From Synaphobranchus kaupii (lineage: Eukaryota; Chordata; Actinopteri; Anguilliformes; Synaphobranchidae): DNA of 64,000 bases. How positions within the stretch are numbered: position 1 is the stretch's first letter; each line of letters begins with the position of its first letter. The DNA lies in assembly GCA_029718625.1 (NCBI GenBank), contig CM056381.1:59204157-59268156 (forward strand), given 5' to 3'. Both the position numbers and the translations under genes were made by a program. A model generated the notes under the pieces. The model saw only the letters and a program-made list of their open reading frames with translations. It was not told the origin of the DNA and did no database searches. Positions 1-10,552 of the stretch are shown piece after piece.

Positions 1-264
1 AAGACATGGCAATTAACATAAACCGAACAAGCAATTGGGATTTTAGAACCGTTTATTTTGTAACATTACTGCATTTAAATTCTAATAATGAAATTGTATT
101 TTCTGGCAGTGGAATTGATACTGGCTTGATCTGTGCATCTGAGCAGCTGGTGAAGTGTTTTTTTTGGCATCAAGAGCAGTGATCTCATCTCACTACCCAC
201 CAGAATTGTTGAAAATGGTGTCAGTATTTCATTGATTCCACATAAAATGGGCTGAAGGAGTTCT

Positions 265-1542
265 GAATATACAGTGATGTGAAAAGGAAAGTACACCCTC
301 TTTCAATTATATGGCTTAACGTATTTGGACACAACTAATTCTCATCTATGACAAAGTACAATTTGTTATGTGTTATTTGACACATGAGGTCTGAGTAAAT
401 CGATCTGTTTGGCACATTGTTAAAAAGGAAGAATGCACTGGTCAGCTCAGCAATAGCAAGCAACCTGGTAGACCATGGAAGACCACTGTACTGGATGACC
501 GAAGAATACTTTCAATTGTGAAGAAATACTCCTTTTCAACAGTTGAACAGATCAAGAACACTCTCCAGGAAGTAGACATATATGTGTCAAAGAGAAGACT
601 AGAGGACTTAAAGTAAAGAGAAGACTACACCAGCATAACATCAGAGGGTTCACTGCAAGATTAAAACCACTGGTAAGCCTTAAGAACAGAACAGCCAGAG
701 TTTGCTAAAAATGACATTTTGAAAAGCTGTAAAGTTCTTCAACAAACTCTTATGGGCGGATATCATGAGTATGAACCTGTACCAAAGTGATTGAAAGAGA
801 AAAGTGTGGAGAAAGAAAAGAAACACTCATGATCCAAAGCACCCCCCTCATCTTTGAAAAATCGAGGTTGTGTTATGGCTCAGGCATGTATGGCTGCCAC
901 TGGAACTGTCTCACTTGTCTTTATTGATAATGTGACTGCTGATGGCAGCAGCAGGATGAATTATGAGGTGTACAAAAACATCTTATCTGCTCAGATCCAA
1001 CCAAATGCCCCTCAAAAATGCACTTCACCTTGCAGCAGGATGACGACAACAAGCACACTGCTAAAGCAAAAGGAGTTTTTCAGTGTCAAAAAGTGGGATG
1101 TTCTTGACTGGCTAAGTCAAGCACCCGACCTGAATGAACTGAACATTAGTTTCACTTGCTGACGACAAGGTGGAAGGCAAAAATCTAATAAAACAAACAG
1201 GAACTGAGGATGGCTGCAACACAGGCCTGGCAGAGCATCACCAGGGAAGATACCCAGCTTCTGGTGATGTCTATTGGTCGCAGACTTCAGGCAGTTATCA
1301 AATGCAAAGGATTTGCAACCAAGTGATAAATATTACAACTTTATTAAAGATTATGTTCATTTGTCCAGTTACTTTTGGTTCCCTAAAATTGGGGTATTGC
1401 GTATAAAAAGGCAAAAAAAGCAAAAGCTGTCAGTCTGCACCTCATTCATTGTTTTATTTCAAATCAAATGTGCTGTAGTAGAGCCAGAACAACAAAAATT
1501 GTGTCACTGTCAAACTGTCCAAATACTTACGCACTGCACTGT
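265..1542 (+). mobile_element. Decayed Tc1-like transposon
   Basis: The interior from about 420 to 1170 aligns by eye with the Tc1 copy at 18.8-20.3 kb (same order of helix-turn-helix then catalytic sequence). The 3' end, with AAAACAACA-type and GTGTCACTGTCAAA sequence and a CACTG terminus near 1542, matches the end fragment at 21.2-21.5 kb. The left end starts with CAGTGATGTGAAAAGG near 269 and does not match the right end well, so the element may be chimeric or truncated. Confidence 0.7.
854..1162 (+). pseudogene. Tc1 transposase catalytic-domain remnant
   Basis: The reading frame contains LVFIDNVTADGSSRMN and EVYKNILSAQIQPNA, followed by KKWDVLDWLSQAPDLNELNI. This is the classic Tc1 stretch from the middle of the DDE domain to the SPDLNPIE block. 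The final NPIE motif is degraded to NELN and a stop follows, so the copy is dead. The N-terminal DNA-binding part exists upstream only in broken frames. Confidence 0.75.
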
Positions 1543-1550
1543 GTGTGCAG

Positions 1551-2073
1551 CCTGGTCTCACTCCCAAGTCGTCACATAGCGACGCTTGGGCAGCTCCTAC
1601 GGCGTCATCCTTTAGACGCAGAAGGAGGCCTTTTGCGTCATTATTTGACGCACTCGTCTCGAATTTACGAATCCTACTATGGCGAAGGCTTTGCTCATGA
1701 TAACCGACTGCGAGCATGCCCACTCAGTCTTCGCCGTGTGCGCGGAGATCTTTCTGAGTTCGTGATTCCCGTACCCCACCCCCAACCCCTAAACATAACA
1801 GTTCATGTAACTCGGGCTCATGCCCGAACTGTTAAGATAGTGGGCGAGCTCGACCACAAGAGTTCACGTAACTCTCTACCAGATGAAGAAAAAATAAAAA
1901 TAAAAAAGCATTATATTGAAGTGCCACAACGAAAGACAAATTATGTGGCCACAACCGTCAATATACGACGCAAAAGGCTGCGTCAATATACGACGCAAAA
2001 GGCTACCTTTGGCGTCACATAGCGACGCTTGGGCAGAAGCGTCGCTATGTGACGAGTCCGCGTGAGACCACGT
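1551..2073. mobile_element. Unclassified inverted-repeat element rich in GCGTC
   Basis: The left end (TGGTCTCACTCCCAAGTCG then TCACATAGCGACGCTTGGG) and the reverse complement of the right end (TGGTCTCACGCGGACTCG then TCACATAGCGACGCTT) match over about 40 bases. The right terminus itself carries a second, nested palindrome around AAGCGTCGCTATGTGACG. The interior has a tandem copy of a 24-bp unit (about 1957-2004) and many GCGTC or GACGC words, with CpG density far above the surroundings. No coding capacity was recognised. It is probably a non-autonomous DNA element of unknown superfamily. Confidence 0.6.
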
Positions 2074-2632
2074 TGGTGTGTGTGTGTGTTTCAAAATTGT
2101 GTATAACTTTGCATGCATAGCTTGAATAAATCAAGCCAGTTAAATGAGTCCCCACCATTAAAAATGAAGGAGTTGCTGAATAAAATGGGCTGCCGAAATA
2201 GTTTTTTTTTCAGTGAGACAATGCTTTCCAACTGCCAGCCGTTTTGCAAAAACAAGCTCTGGTTGTCATGGCAGCAAAGTACACAGCAATCGGCTGTTGA
2301 TCATGAGTGAATGGGTTCTGTCCATGTTGACAGATGAACACCGTCTTTGCAGTCACAGGGGCCCCCTGTATGAGTGTTTGTGTGTGCGTGCACAAGTTTC
2401 GCCAGGCACAACGATCAAAACTTGCGGCAACAGATTCTATTGCCCTGGCAATCCTGTTTGACACAGTTCAAGTTAACAATTTGGTTACCGTGGTAGGCGC
2501 TGGGAAAAGCTGAACCTCTGTCTTATAAATGGAACTGTCTGGGCTGGAGGGGGGGCCAAAGGTGATGGAAAGCCAGAGGCTACGTCCCACCACAGAAAAA
2601 AAGGACTTCACTCCACTTCACTCCCAGGAACC

Positions 2633-2876
2633 CACTGCAAAAATGTCTTGTAATGAGACTTAAAATCTTTTTTTTTCTCAAAAAATATTAGCTTGTTTTA
2701 AGTTACTTTTTGCTTGACAAGTGAAATGATCTCACCCCACTGGCAAATCTTGAAATGAGTAAAACTATCTCACCCCACTGGCAGATAGTTTGTCTTATTT
2801 AGCAAAAAAGTAACAAAAGAATTAGATAGACTAAGTATCAGTTTAAAATGCTTATTAAAATTTGGTTTTTGCAGTG
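2633..2876. mobile_element. hAT-type MITE
   Basis: This 244-bp element is bounded by CACTGCAAAAA at the left and TTTTTGCAGTG at the right, an inverted repeat typical of fish hAT MITEs. The interior is AT-rich and non-coding and has an internal duplicate CTCACCCCACTGGCA at about 2732 and 2771. The flanking octamers match only in part (AACC shared), so the target duplication has decayed. Confidence 0.75.
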
Positions 2877-4020
2877 TCTAAACCTCAGTAGTAGTGCAAG
2901 TGGGGAGTCAGCAGACCCAGAAAAGAGGGATGCAACCTATGCTAAAAGTCCTTGATTTGACCCTCAACAGCTCTGGGTTCAGAAGCATGCCATTTTTTTA
3001 TTTAATTAAATTTTTTGGCTGCATATTAAAGCTGCCCTGGTAAATTGCATTGTTAAATGTGCAGTAAAGTAATATATACCCTCCTTTAATATATATCCTC
3101 CTTTATTAGTGTGGTATATTGCAGGGTATTCTACTATGGATTGCTTGACCAGCTTCCTCATCAACCCAAGGTCTGACAACTTTATTTACATGAATCATCC
3201 GTTGATCTTTATTTCCCCTGAAAGGACAGAGAGACAAAGGTCTCTGTGTGTTCCAGTGCAATCTATATTATCCACAACTTTGTGAAAATAAATTACGTTA
3301 TTTCAGTCCTCAGACATTTAAGTAAATTCTGTGAAAAACCAAACGCATAGTGTTTTGTAATCAACAAAAAGTATAAACATGCTTTAATACTGATATGATA
3401 TCAAAGTTAAGGAATTTATTAGAGACCAAATGACATTTTGCTGCCATGATTTTTCTTCTTCGTGATCTTTTCCTTTATAAGTTACTAGAAGCTAAATTTA
3501 TATACGGTATGTCATGAACTAATAAAAAAATATATTACATTTTTAATTCATTTATAATTTTATTAAAAGCAGCAAACACTGTTTACTGCAGAATTGCTAA
3601 CACTGTTCCTGGAAAGTCACAGTCTTTGTTGCTACTCAGCACTTAATTGATAAATTAAAGCAGTGAATTGCACAATAAACTCAATTCACAGGTTTCTTCT
3701 GTCTGAACAGATAGTTGTTGACAAGGTTGGGTCCACTGACTACAACAGCAGTACAGGATGGCAGGGGACTGTGCAGCAGTGTTAAACTCTTTTTAATCAC
3801 TATCTGGGCAGATACATATACTCTGTATTGTACAGATTTGAAAAGGAAGCCACAATGTCTGTGCATATTCCAATTTAGATTTAGTGGTAGATGTTCAAAT
3901 CAGAATCAAAAACAATCAATGCAGAATTGTATAATACCAGCAGCATTCTTCTAAAATTAATTTGTTTACTATAGGTGCAAACTACTGCTCTTCTTCTACA
4001 ACATGTTTACTTATTATTAT
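2877..4020. other. AT-rich intron sequence with no recognised feature
   Basis: No coding, RNA or transposon-end signature was found here beyond ordinary low-complexity A/T tracts. Confidence 0.5.
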
Positions 4021-4428
4021 TCCAGTTGTTGTCATCAAGGGTCTGAGGTATCAAACGAGCCTCAAACCATCACACTGCTGCCAGATATGCAGTAGATATG
4101 GATGGATCCGTTTAAGGCTTGTTTCTCCTGATTCATTTTCCTATTGAACTCTACGGAAAAATAAGTCAGGAGAAACAACCCTCCAAGTGATCCATCCATA
4201 TCTACTGCATATCTGGCAGCAGAGTGATGGTTTGAGGCTTGTTTGATACCGCAGGCCCTTGATGACTTACAGCCATTTAGCCAACCATGGGTTCCATACT
4301 ATTCCCATGTAATTTATAGCTTAATCTAGACCCACCCCCCAATTCCCATAGAAATCCATTCAAATGCAGAGAGGTTATAGTATCGCTTGTAATAGTAACT
4401 GAAAATAAGATATCAAGAGTCTTTTGCA
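4021..4428. mobile_element. Fragment of the Sleeping Beauty-type foldback element
   Basis: The central hairpin of the family described at 47429-48545 is present. The left arm (GATATGGATGGATCC side, about 4030-4140) and right arm (about 4150-4265) are reverse complements. They are followed by the right flank with CCCACCCCCCAATTCCCATAG and AAGATATCAAGAGTC. The terminal repeats are missing, and the right side continues directly into a fragment of another Tc1 family. Confidence 0.75.
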
Positions 4429-4614
4429 ATCCTTTTATACCCAGTAATGATAGCATCACCAAACAGGTGTTCTTTGAACTTCCCAGAACTCTTCCCATAT
4501 CTTTTATTTGTATTGTTTTCAATTAAATATATGTAAAAGAAAATTTATAAATCACTGCTTTCTGCTTTTGTGCATTTTACATACTGTCCCAACTTTTTTG
4601 GAATTGGGGTTTAT
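4429..4614 (+). mobile_element. End fragment of the Tc1 family seen complete at 35-36.6 kb
   Basis: The sequence TATACCCAG.AATGATAGCAT and the terminal ACTGTCCCAACTTTTTTGG are the same as in the end of the element at 35035-36574. Only the terminal ~185 bases are present. Confidence 0.75.
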
Positions 4615-5301
4615 ACAAGAAACTTGAGGACAGAAAACTTTAAGGATAAAGTTTAGTGTAATCGTTAGTGTAGATCGTTAAATCCGCAATCTAAAGTTTG
4701 TCAGTTACTAAGTAACGAGGAGTCCATTTCTGAGCGAGCAGTCACACAGAATCTTATTAATTTCGCCCTGCCTTGTTCTGAAGGTAAAGCCGAGGAACAA
4801 TAAGACTAAAATTTTTTTTTTTTTCTTTTATGGTTGACTGCTTACAGTGTTTCGATATGTAGTATTTCTATGTTAGTGGAAGGCACAAATCATATTAATA
4901 TTATCTATAAGCATTCTACCCAGTCTTGCTTATGAGTATTAGCACTGCTGGGAAGGCTGGTTGACTAATCAGCATCCAGAATTTTGTTTTATAAGAAGTA
5001 ATGACTGTTATGGCTGCAATGACACAGCTACAATCAGAATGGCTTGTGCAAACAAGACAGAAAAAAACAACATGGCCATCATCAACTAATGTATTTAGCA
5101 ATGGATGTACGCAGTACGCACATACCAGAATGAACCAGTTTGATACTGCACCCCACTTACCCCCCCCCCCCCCCCACTTGTATGTCATGATTTACCCTGT
5201 GTTCACACAATAAGTGGAAAAAACATTTACATTGGGTTTATCAAAGCAAAAATTTGCTTTACTAGCTGATTGAAATAACTGGGTTTTTAGTTAAAAACAC
5301 A
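4615..5301. other. Intron sequence with a 16-base C run
   Basis: No gene was recognised. A homopolymeric C tract occupies 5160-5175. The short open frames here are not supported by any motif. Confidence 0.5.
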
Positions 5302-5859
5302 GGGCCGGATTCAGAGATGGCCAACTTAAGTCATGTGCTTAAGTGCCTCACCTGCGCGGATTTAACGTGAGTTGACTTACGCCGTATTCTAACTTGTGTT
5401 GCGCAGGTGCTTATCTCAAAATGTGGGTGGTACAGGGCATGATATTCTAATTAGCTGTTTCTTGTACCTGCCCCCCAGATTGCCAGGTATCTACTAAAAA
5501 AATGTTTGTGGGGTTATGCGTTTTCAATGTGTCAGTGACAGTGCCTTTAATAACCGCATTTACCTTTTGGGAAATCCTGCCTTTGCGCATAGTAGTTGCT
5601 CTTGTGTGACGGGGTTTAGGCATGCAGTGAACATATTAATACATTGCATTGATAAAATGATCATAGCTTCTATTGAAGACTGGAATATACCCATCACACA
5701 ATCAAAAAAAGAATCGCTGGAGTGGACAGTGGTTGCACGCAATATTACTAAGTAAACAAATAAATTGTTGGATTTACTTAAAAAAAGATTTTTAAATATT
5801 TTTTTATGATTTAGCCTACCTAATAAAGTAATGTATGGTGACATAATAGCCTAGATGCG

Positions 5860-6895
5860 ACGTCTTCTACTTAACGAGTGTCATGGTATTTGACGATTTC
5901 TTCCCTTGCGGTCGTTTCCCTCGGTAGCCACGCGAGGGTGCTGCCCTTTTAGTGGATGTTTGCTCCGCCCCGTCTTTATCGTGGAGCTTCTCTCAGCATC
6001 CACACCTGTGCGTGGTTACCACATTTAAGCCCACGTTTCCTTCGTTCGGGGCTTCTGTATTATTTTGCACTGTTTTGTATACTGTTTGGGTATTCAGTGT
6101 TTGTTGGGTGTGTGTTTTTTGTGCCGTTGTGCTACTTGCCTGTTCTTACGCTTCTCGTTACTGAGGCAGTGCGTTTATTTTTTTCTGGCTCTTCTTTAGT
6201 CACTTAGCTCGTAGAAGTATGGGACAGAAGTTCTCTGTTCTATTCGCCTTTCGATGGTTTCTCCGTACTGCGAGACCGGGCGTTCATGCTTCTACTTAGT
6301 TACTTAGCTCGTAGAAGTATAGAACAGCAGTTCTTTGTTCCATTCGCCTTTTGTTTGGTTTTTTCTTACTGAGAAACCTGGCGTTCGTGCTTCTACTCAT
6401 TTGCGTGTGACAGTGAGCTGGTTAGTAGCTTCGGTACGTTAGTTCCCTGTTTTGTCTCTCCGTCTTGTGGACTACGTTTCCCCCTTGTTGAGAGTCAGGG
6501 AGTTTATTCCGTTTTTTCATGTGTTGCGTGTTGCACTGGTGCCGGTAGAGGTAAGGACTCTGAGACTGCTTTATTTCCGCCTTGTAGCGAGCAGTTCTCA
6601 CTCCGTTTAGAGCGAGGGAGAGAGTTATTTTTGTGTATTGTCTCCTCCCTTTTATTCTCTAATTTCTGTCCCTTTGTTATTTTACCGCCTAGGCATTCGT
6701 TCATGCACGCTTCCTTCTCCTTCCCTTAATTACCGGGTTTCCTGTCTTAGTGGCTTTTCGGGGCTTAAAGAATCCCCTTGCTGTGATTGGTCCCTCGAAC
6801 CTCACACGTCACGTCCCCCTTACAACGAGTTGAAGTCACATATACTTACTAATAGCCCATTACTTGCAACCACTGTCCAAACATAAATTTTGTTG
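5860..6895. other. CpG-richer, T-rich block of unknown nature
   Basis: Base composition differs from the AT-rich surroundings. The plus strand is pyrimidine-rich and CpG is frequent. It contains a 100-bp tandem duplication. No LTR boundaries with a target duplication could be fixed, and no reading frame carries a known motif. A solo LTR or a captured genomic segment inside the Harbinger-like element are both possible. Confidence 0.35.
6203..6402. repeat. Tandem duplication, period 100 bp, two units
   Basis: Both units start CTTAGCTCGTAGAAGTAT (6203 and 6303) and run through matching GTTC.ATTCGCCTTT and GGCGTTC.TGCTTCTACT segments. They have diverged by roughly a fifth of positions, judged by eye. 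Confidence 0.8.
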
Positions 6896-6969
6896 TGTGC
6901 ATCTGTCACATGCTGGAAGGATGTGGCCAAGAAGGAGAAAGATTTTAACCTGAAGCACTGGTAGATCTA

Positions 6970-7638
6970 GGCTGCATTCAAATAGTCAAAAAAATTGCTC
7001 CTTTTTCCTTGACCTCGCCAGAAAACGTCATGGGGGTCAAGGAAAAGTTGGAAGGAGAGATTTACAAGGAATCTAGCGTAACTGTGGAATTCAAACCTCC
7101 TTCTTTACCTTGCATCATGGTGCGACATCCAGTCGTATTGATGTGACAACATAGCAAACTACAACTTCACGAAAAATTACGACAAAAGGCACATCATTGC
7201 GGTCTGCATTTCACTTGAACCTTTCGTTTTATCTCTGCGAAATTTAGCGTCTTAATAAATATGGTGTATTGTCTGATTGTGTCATTGTTTGTTTACTTTC
7301 TATTATAAGCCAATAATAAGCAACAATACTAGCTATTCACATTTAGATTTCTGGCATTTCTCAGATGTTCACCTTGTTTGAATTCGGTAGGTTCCGGAAA
7401 ACTCAGATGCTTATGAAAACATTGGCGGCATTGCATTGTGGGGCGTGAATACTACCTTCCTTTTGAAAAGGATAGTCCAGAGTATCCTTTGTGAAAGGTC
7501 AGTTAAAAGGAATTGTGATGCTCCTTTCCTTCTCAATATAAGAAATTTGAACGGTCCTTAGCATGGCTGCCCAGAAACTATTTCCGGTTCATGCGACCTA
7601 AAGGCTCCTTCCTACTTCCTACTATTCGAATGCAGCCC
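6970..7638. mobile_element. TA-flanked MITE
   Basis: The left end TA-GGCTGCATTCAAATAGT and the reverse complement of the right end TA-GGGCTGCATTCGAATAGT form an inverted repeat with TA on both sides, as expected for the Tc1/mariner superfamily. The interior is non-coding. It lies inside the 2.9-kb Harbinger-like element. Confidence 0.65.
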
Positions 7639-8222
7639 TACACTGCGGGGAGTTACTTTGCGCTTCCTAATAATTTTGTAGCAGCTGTGCTCACACAAGT
7701 AGGCTACAAAATCGTCTCTCTGTCAAAGCGATTATGATCCAAACACTGTCTATCAATGAATCCATCTAATATTGGTCTGGTATTATATACCAGACTGTCA
7801 ATCATAGTCTACTTTTACATATTGTTCTTTTTATGACAGCTCTTTGATAATTGTAAGTAAGCTAGGCAAGGAAAATAAAACCTATATTTTTTCAAAGAAC
7901 ATGCACTCATTCTAATATCAATTTTTGCGAAAGATGCTGTATTTTTCATAATCATCTCTTGGCGGCGCTAGACATAAACGACCATTTTTTTTTAACAAAG
8001 TTGCGTGAAAAAAAATGATTAAGTTTAAACTCTGAATACGCGTATCTTGCAGACACGCCTCCTTTTCATCAAATCTCCACCCCGTCTGCGTAATGTCAAA
8101 TGCGCATAAGTCAAATGTCCGAATCACAAATAGCTTAAGCTACAAGGAATTTCGGGAGTAAGTCCCATTTGCGCGTGTTTATCTCAACTCTGAATCTGGC
8201 CCACAATGTGGACAGGTCAATC

Positions 8223-8321
8223 AAGTAAATTAATGAGGTCAATTAAAGCACTGAAATGGATGATAACAGGTGTGTGCCAGAGCATAACACAGTTATCTAA
8301 GTACTCAGTTTTTGTAAGGAT
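8223..8321 (+). repeat. Direct repeat, copy 1
   Basis: This copy is almost identical to 8829-8935, from AAGTAAATTAATGAGG to TTTTTGTAAGGAT. It lacks a 7-bp GTCAACT present in the second copy. The two copies bracket the left arm of the inverted-repeat element. Confidence 0.85.
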
Positions 8322-8828
8322 GCCCCGCCAAGTCTATGTTGTTCTGCAGACAATGTAGCTTACTGCAAACACTTTTAATTATAATAATGAGAAAAAGAAT
8401 AATCTCTGGTAGGCTACTTTCTTAGTAGTAGCCTATCTATTGTTTTCTTTCTGGCTAAGATTCCTTGGAAATATGCGTTGTCCAATTAAGCTTGTTAACC
8501 AACGTTAGTTTTGCCAGAGAAACGTCAGTCAGCTGCTAGTCAGGAAGCAGGTACAAGCTAGGCTACTACGTGAATCAACATGCCTTATTTTGCACTACAC
8601 TAAACTAAACGATTCATTGTATTTCATTAGAAATTAAATACAGCTCATCTACAAATTATTTTTATGTAATTGTGGGCTATCGGTAATAGGAGAAATAATC
8701 TCATTCTCGCCAGTACAGGGCGTTATGCTTACGCGAATGTCTGCATGCATTTATTTTGAATGCATGTATTCTGTATGCATGTCTCTCTCGATGTCATTAT
8801 CTTCATGCATTATTCATCATTAGTTAGC

Positions 8829-8935
8829 AAGTAAATTAATGAGGTCAATTAAAGCACTGTCAACTGAAATGGATGATAACAGGTGTGTGCCAGAGCATAA
8901 CACAGTTATCTAAGTACTCAGTTTTTGTAAGGATA
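8829..8935 (+). repeat. Direct repeat, copy 2
   Basis: This is the second copy of the roughly 100-bp repeat. It begins exactly where the inner edge of the left inverted arm ends (8828). Confidence 0.85.
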
Positions 8936-9260
8936 AGATAACTTCTGTATGTTCTGACCTCATGTAACCACACAGCATTCAGATACAACTTCACTCATCC
9001 ACATAATAAAACCCCAAACTTGGGTTATTTTGCCATTTTTCTCCTTCTGTTTCCTCTTCTTCTTCTTCATCCCATTTTTCCTACCTACCCAGAGACCCTC
9101 ACTACCTGCCTGCCTCCGTACCCTCAAAGAATAATTCTCCCCATTGGATAACAACAACACATACCTGCTCTCCCAAGCTTATCGCCCAATAAAAACGCTT
9201 CAAACTAATCTGCACACATCCCAGAATCACAGACAAAACCGCTATATGGCTTTGTGTATT

Positions 9261-9463
9261 TCACTTATGGCTTACTGGTTAGCGTTGCTCCCTCTCAAAC
9301 AGAGGATTGGAGGTTCGAGCCCAACAGGACACAAATTTATTTTTGACAAAAACAATGTGCAACTGTTAAATACTTTTCATTTATTACTTGCTGTTATTAT
9401 TTTCACATTAACAAACATATTTTTATTGCAAAGGCAAAAGACGTTTCCAATATTAACTGTTCA
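9261..9463 (+). repeat. tRNA-derived SINE-like module 1
   Basis: A box TGGCTTACTGG at 9268-9278 and a perfect B box GGTTCGAGCCC at 9312-9322 form an internal Pol III promoter with tRNA-like spacing. The acceptor stem does not pair and two T-stem pairs are lost, so this is not a working tRNA. The module continues into a tail (9421-9463) that is repeated in module 2. Confidence 0.65.
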
Positions 9464-9555
9464 ATGTTTCATTTGTATTTCACTTGTACTACAGCGAAAT
9501 GGTGAAAGTCAGATAGACACTGACAAATGGCCTATAGCCTATATCACGTGACTGT

Positions 9556-9737
9556 ATCCCTTTGGTCTTCTGGTTAGCGTCAAGCCTTAGAATGCGAGAG
9601 ACGTGGGTTCGTACCCCGCCTGGTTGGTACCAAAGTGTAATTTCATTTTGGACTCAGTGTGCACATGTTCTGGTTTTCTCATACAAGAATGTTGTTTTAT
9701 TGCAACGGCAAAGACACGTTTACAATATTAACTGTTC
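9556..9737 (+). repeat. tRNA-derived SINE-like module 2
   Basis: It has the A-box-like TGGTCTTCTGGTTAGC at 9563 and a T arm GTGGG-TTCGTAC-CCCGC at 9603-9619 that still pairs in all five positions (one G-T). The acceptor stem is absent. The tail TTTTATTGCAA.GGCAAA...AATATTAACTGTTCA matches that of module 1, so the two are tandem relatives about 290 bp apart. Confidence 0.65.
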
Positions 9738-10552
9738 ACTTAAAGTAGCTGGTTAGTTAAACAATTCAGTCACTGGACACGGCAGTAATGCAATAGGCTA
9801 GTTAATGTTATGGGAACAGGTATCACATGGCCATTTGTCAAGCAAAGAAAAAAGTTTCAATGCAGAATATCATCTGGTTAACATCGCGTTGTTGCACTAA
9901 TGTAAAATTCTATAAATAACTGTGCCATTGGCTACATATTTTAATCTCACACAAATGCCAACAAAAAAATTTGGCTGTGTGGAGCCTGCTGCCCTCTTGT
10001 GCCGCGGTCATGTCTAGACTCACTGTGGAAACCAAACCTTCAACGCTCGCCTCGTGAGACTTTTTGATCAGATATCACTTGATAGCTAACTAATGATGAA
10101 TAATGCATGAAGATAATGACATCGAGCGAGACATGCATACAGAATACATGCATTCAAAATAAATGCATGCAGACATTCACGTAAGCATAACGCCCTGTAC
10201 TGGCGAGAATGATAATATTTCTCCTATTATCGATAGCCCACAATTACATAAAAATGATTTGTAGATGAGCTGTATTTAATTTCTAATGAAATACAATGAA
10301 TCGTTTAGTTTAGTGCAGTGCAATGGATGAATAAGGCATGTTGATTCACTTCGTAGTAGCCTAGCTTGTACCTGCTTCCTGACTAGCAGCCGACTGACGT
10401 TTCTCTGGCAAAACTAACGTTGGATAACAAGCTTAATTGGGCAACGCATATTTCCCAGGAATCTTAGCCAGAAAGAAAACAATAGATAGGCTACTACTAA
10501 GAAAGTAGCCTACCAGAGATTATTCTTTTTCTCATTATTATAATTAAAAGCG

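Larger units (their letters stand above)
5302..8202. mobile_element. PIF/Harbinger-like non-autonomous element, 2.9 kb, with nested insertions
   Basis: The left terminus GGGCCGGATTCAGAG and right terminus CTCTGAATCTGGCCC are inverted repeats. Each is flanked by ACA, a 3-bp target duplication as made by Harbinger elements. No transposase is recognised. The interior holds a CpG-richer block at about 5860-6895 and an independent TA-flanked MITE at 6970-7638. The original element therefore probably corresponds only to the outer parts, about 5302-5860 and 7640-8202. Confidence 0.7.
8371..10552. mobile_element. Element with 460-bp inverted repeats
   Basis: Arm 8371-8828 is the reverse complement of 10085-10552, with high identity over the entire length (for example CTGGTAGGCTACTTTCTTAG, and the inner edge CATCATTAGTTAGC). 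The outermost shared sequence is CTTTTAATTATAATAATGAG. The 1.25-kb centre carries a direct repeat and two tRNA-like modules but no protein-coding motif. No clear target duplication was found, so it may be a long-TIR DNA element or an inverted duplication. Confidence 0.65.

Noticed and set aside
5952..6207. Small membrane protein (hydrophobic 70-83-residue frames)
   Set aside because: Hydrophobicity follows from the T-rich composition of the block. There is no homology, and two frames overlap equally well.
9261..9332. tRNA gene
   Set aside because: A and B boxes are present, but the acceptor stem does not pair and the T stem has two mismatches. It is a tRNA-derived repeat, not a tRNA.
9556..9626. 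tRNA gene (second)
   Set aside because: The T arm pairs, but the acceptor stem is absent and the anticodon arm is poor.
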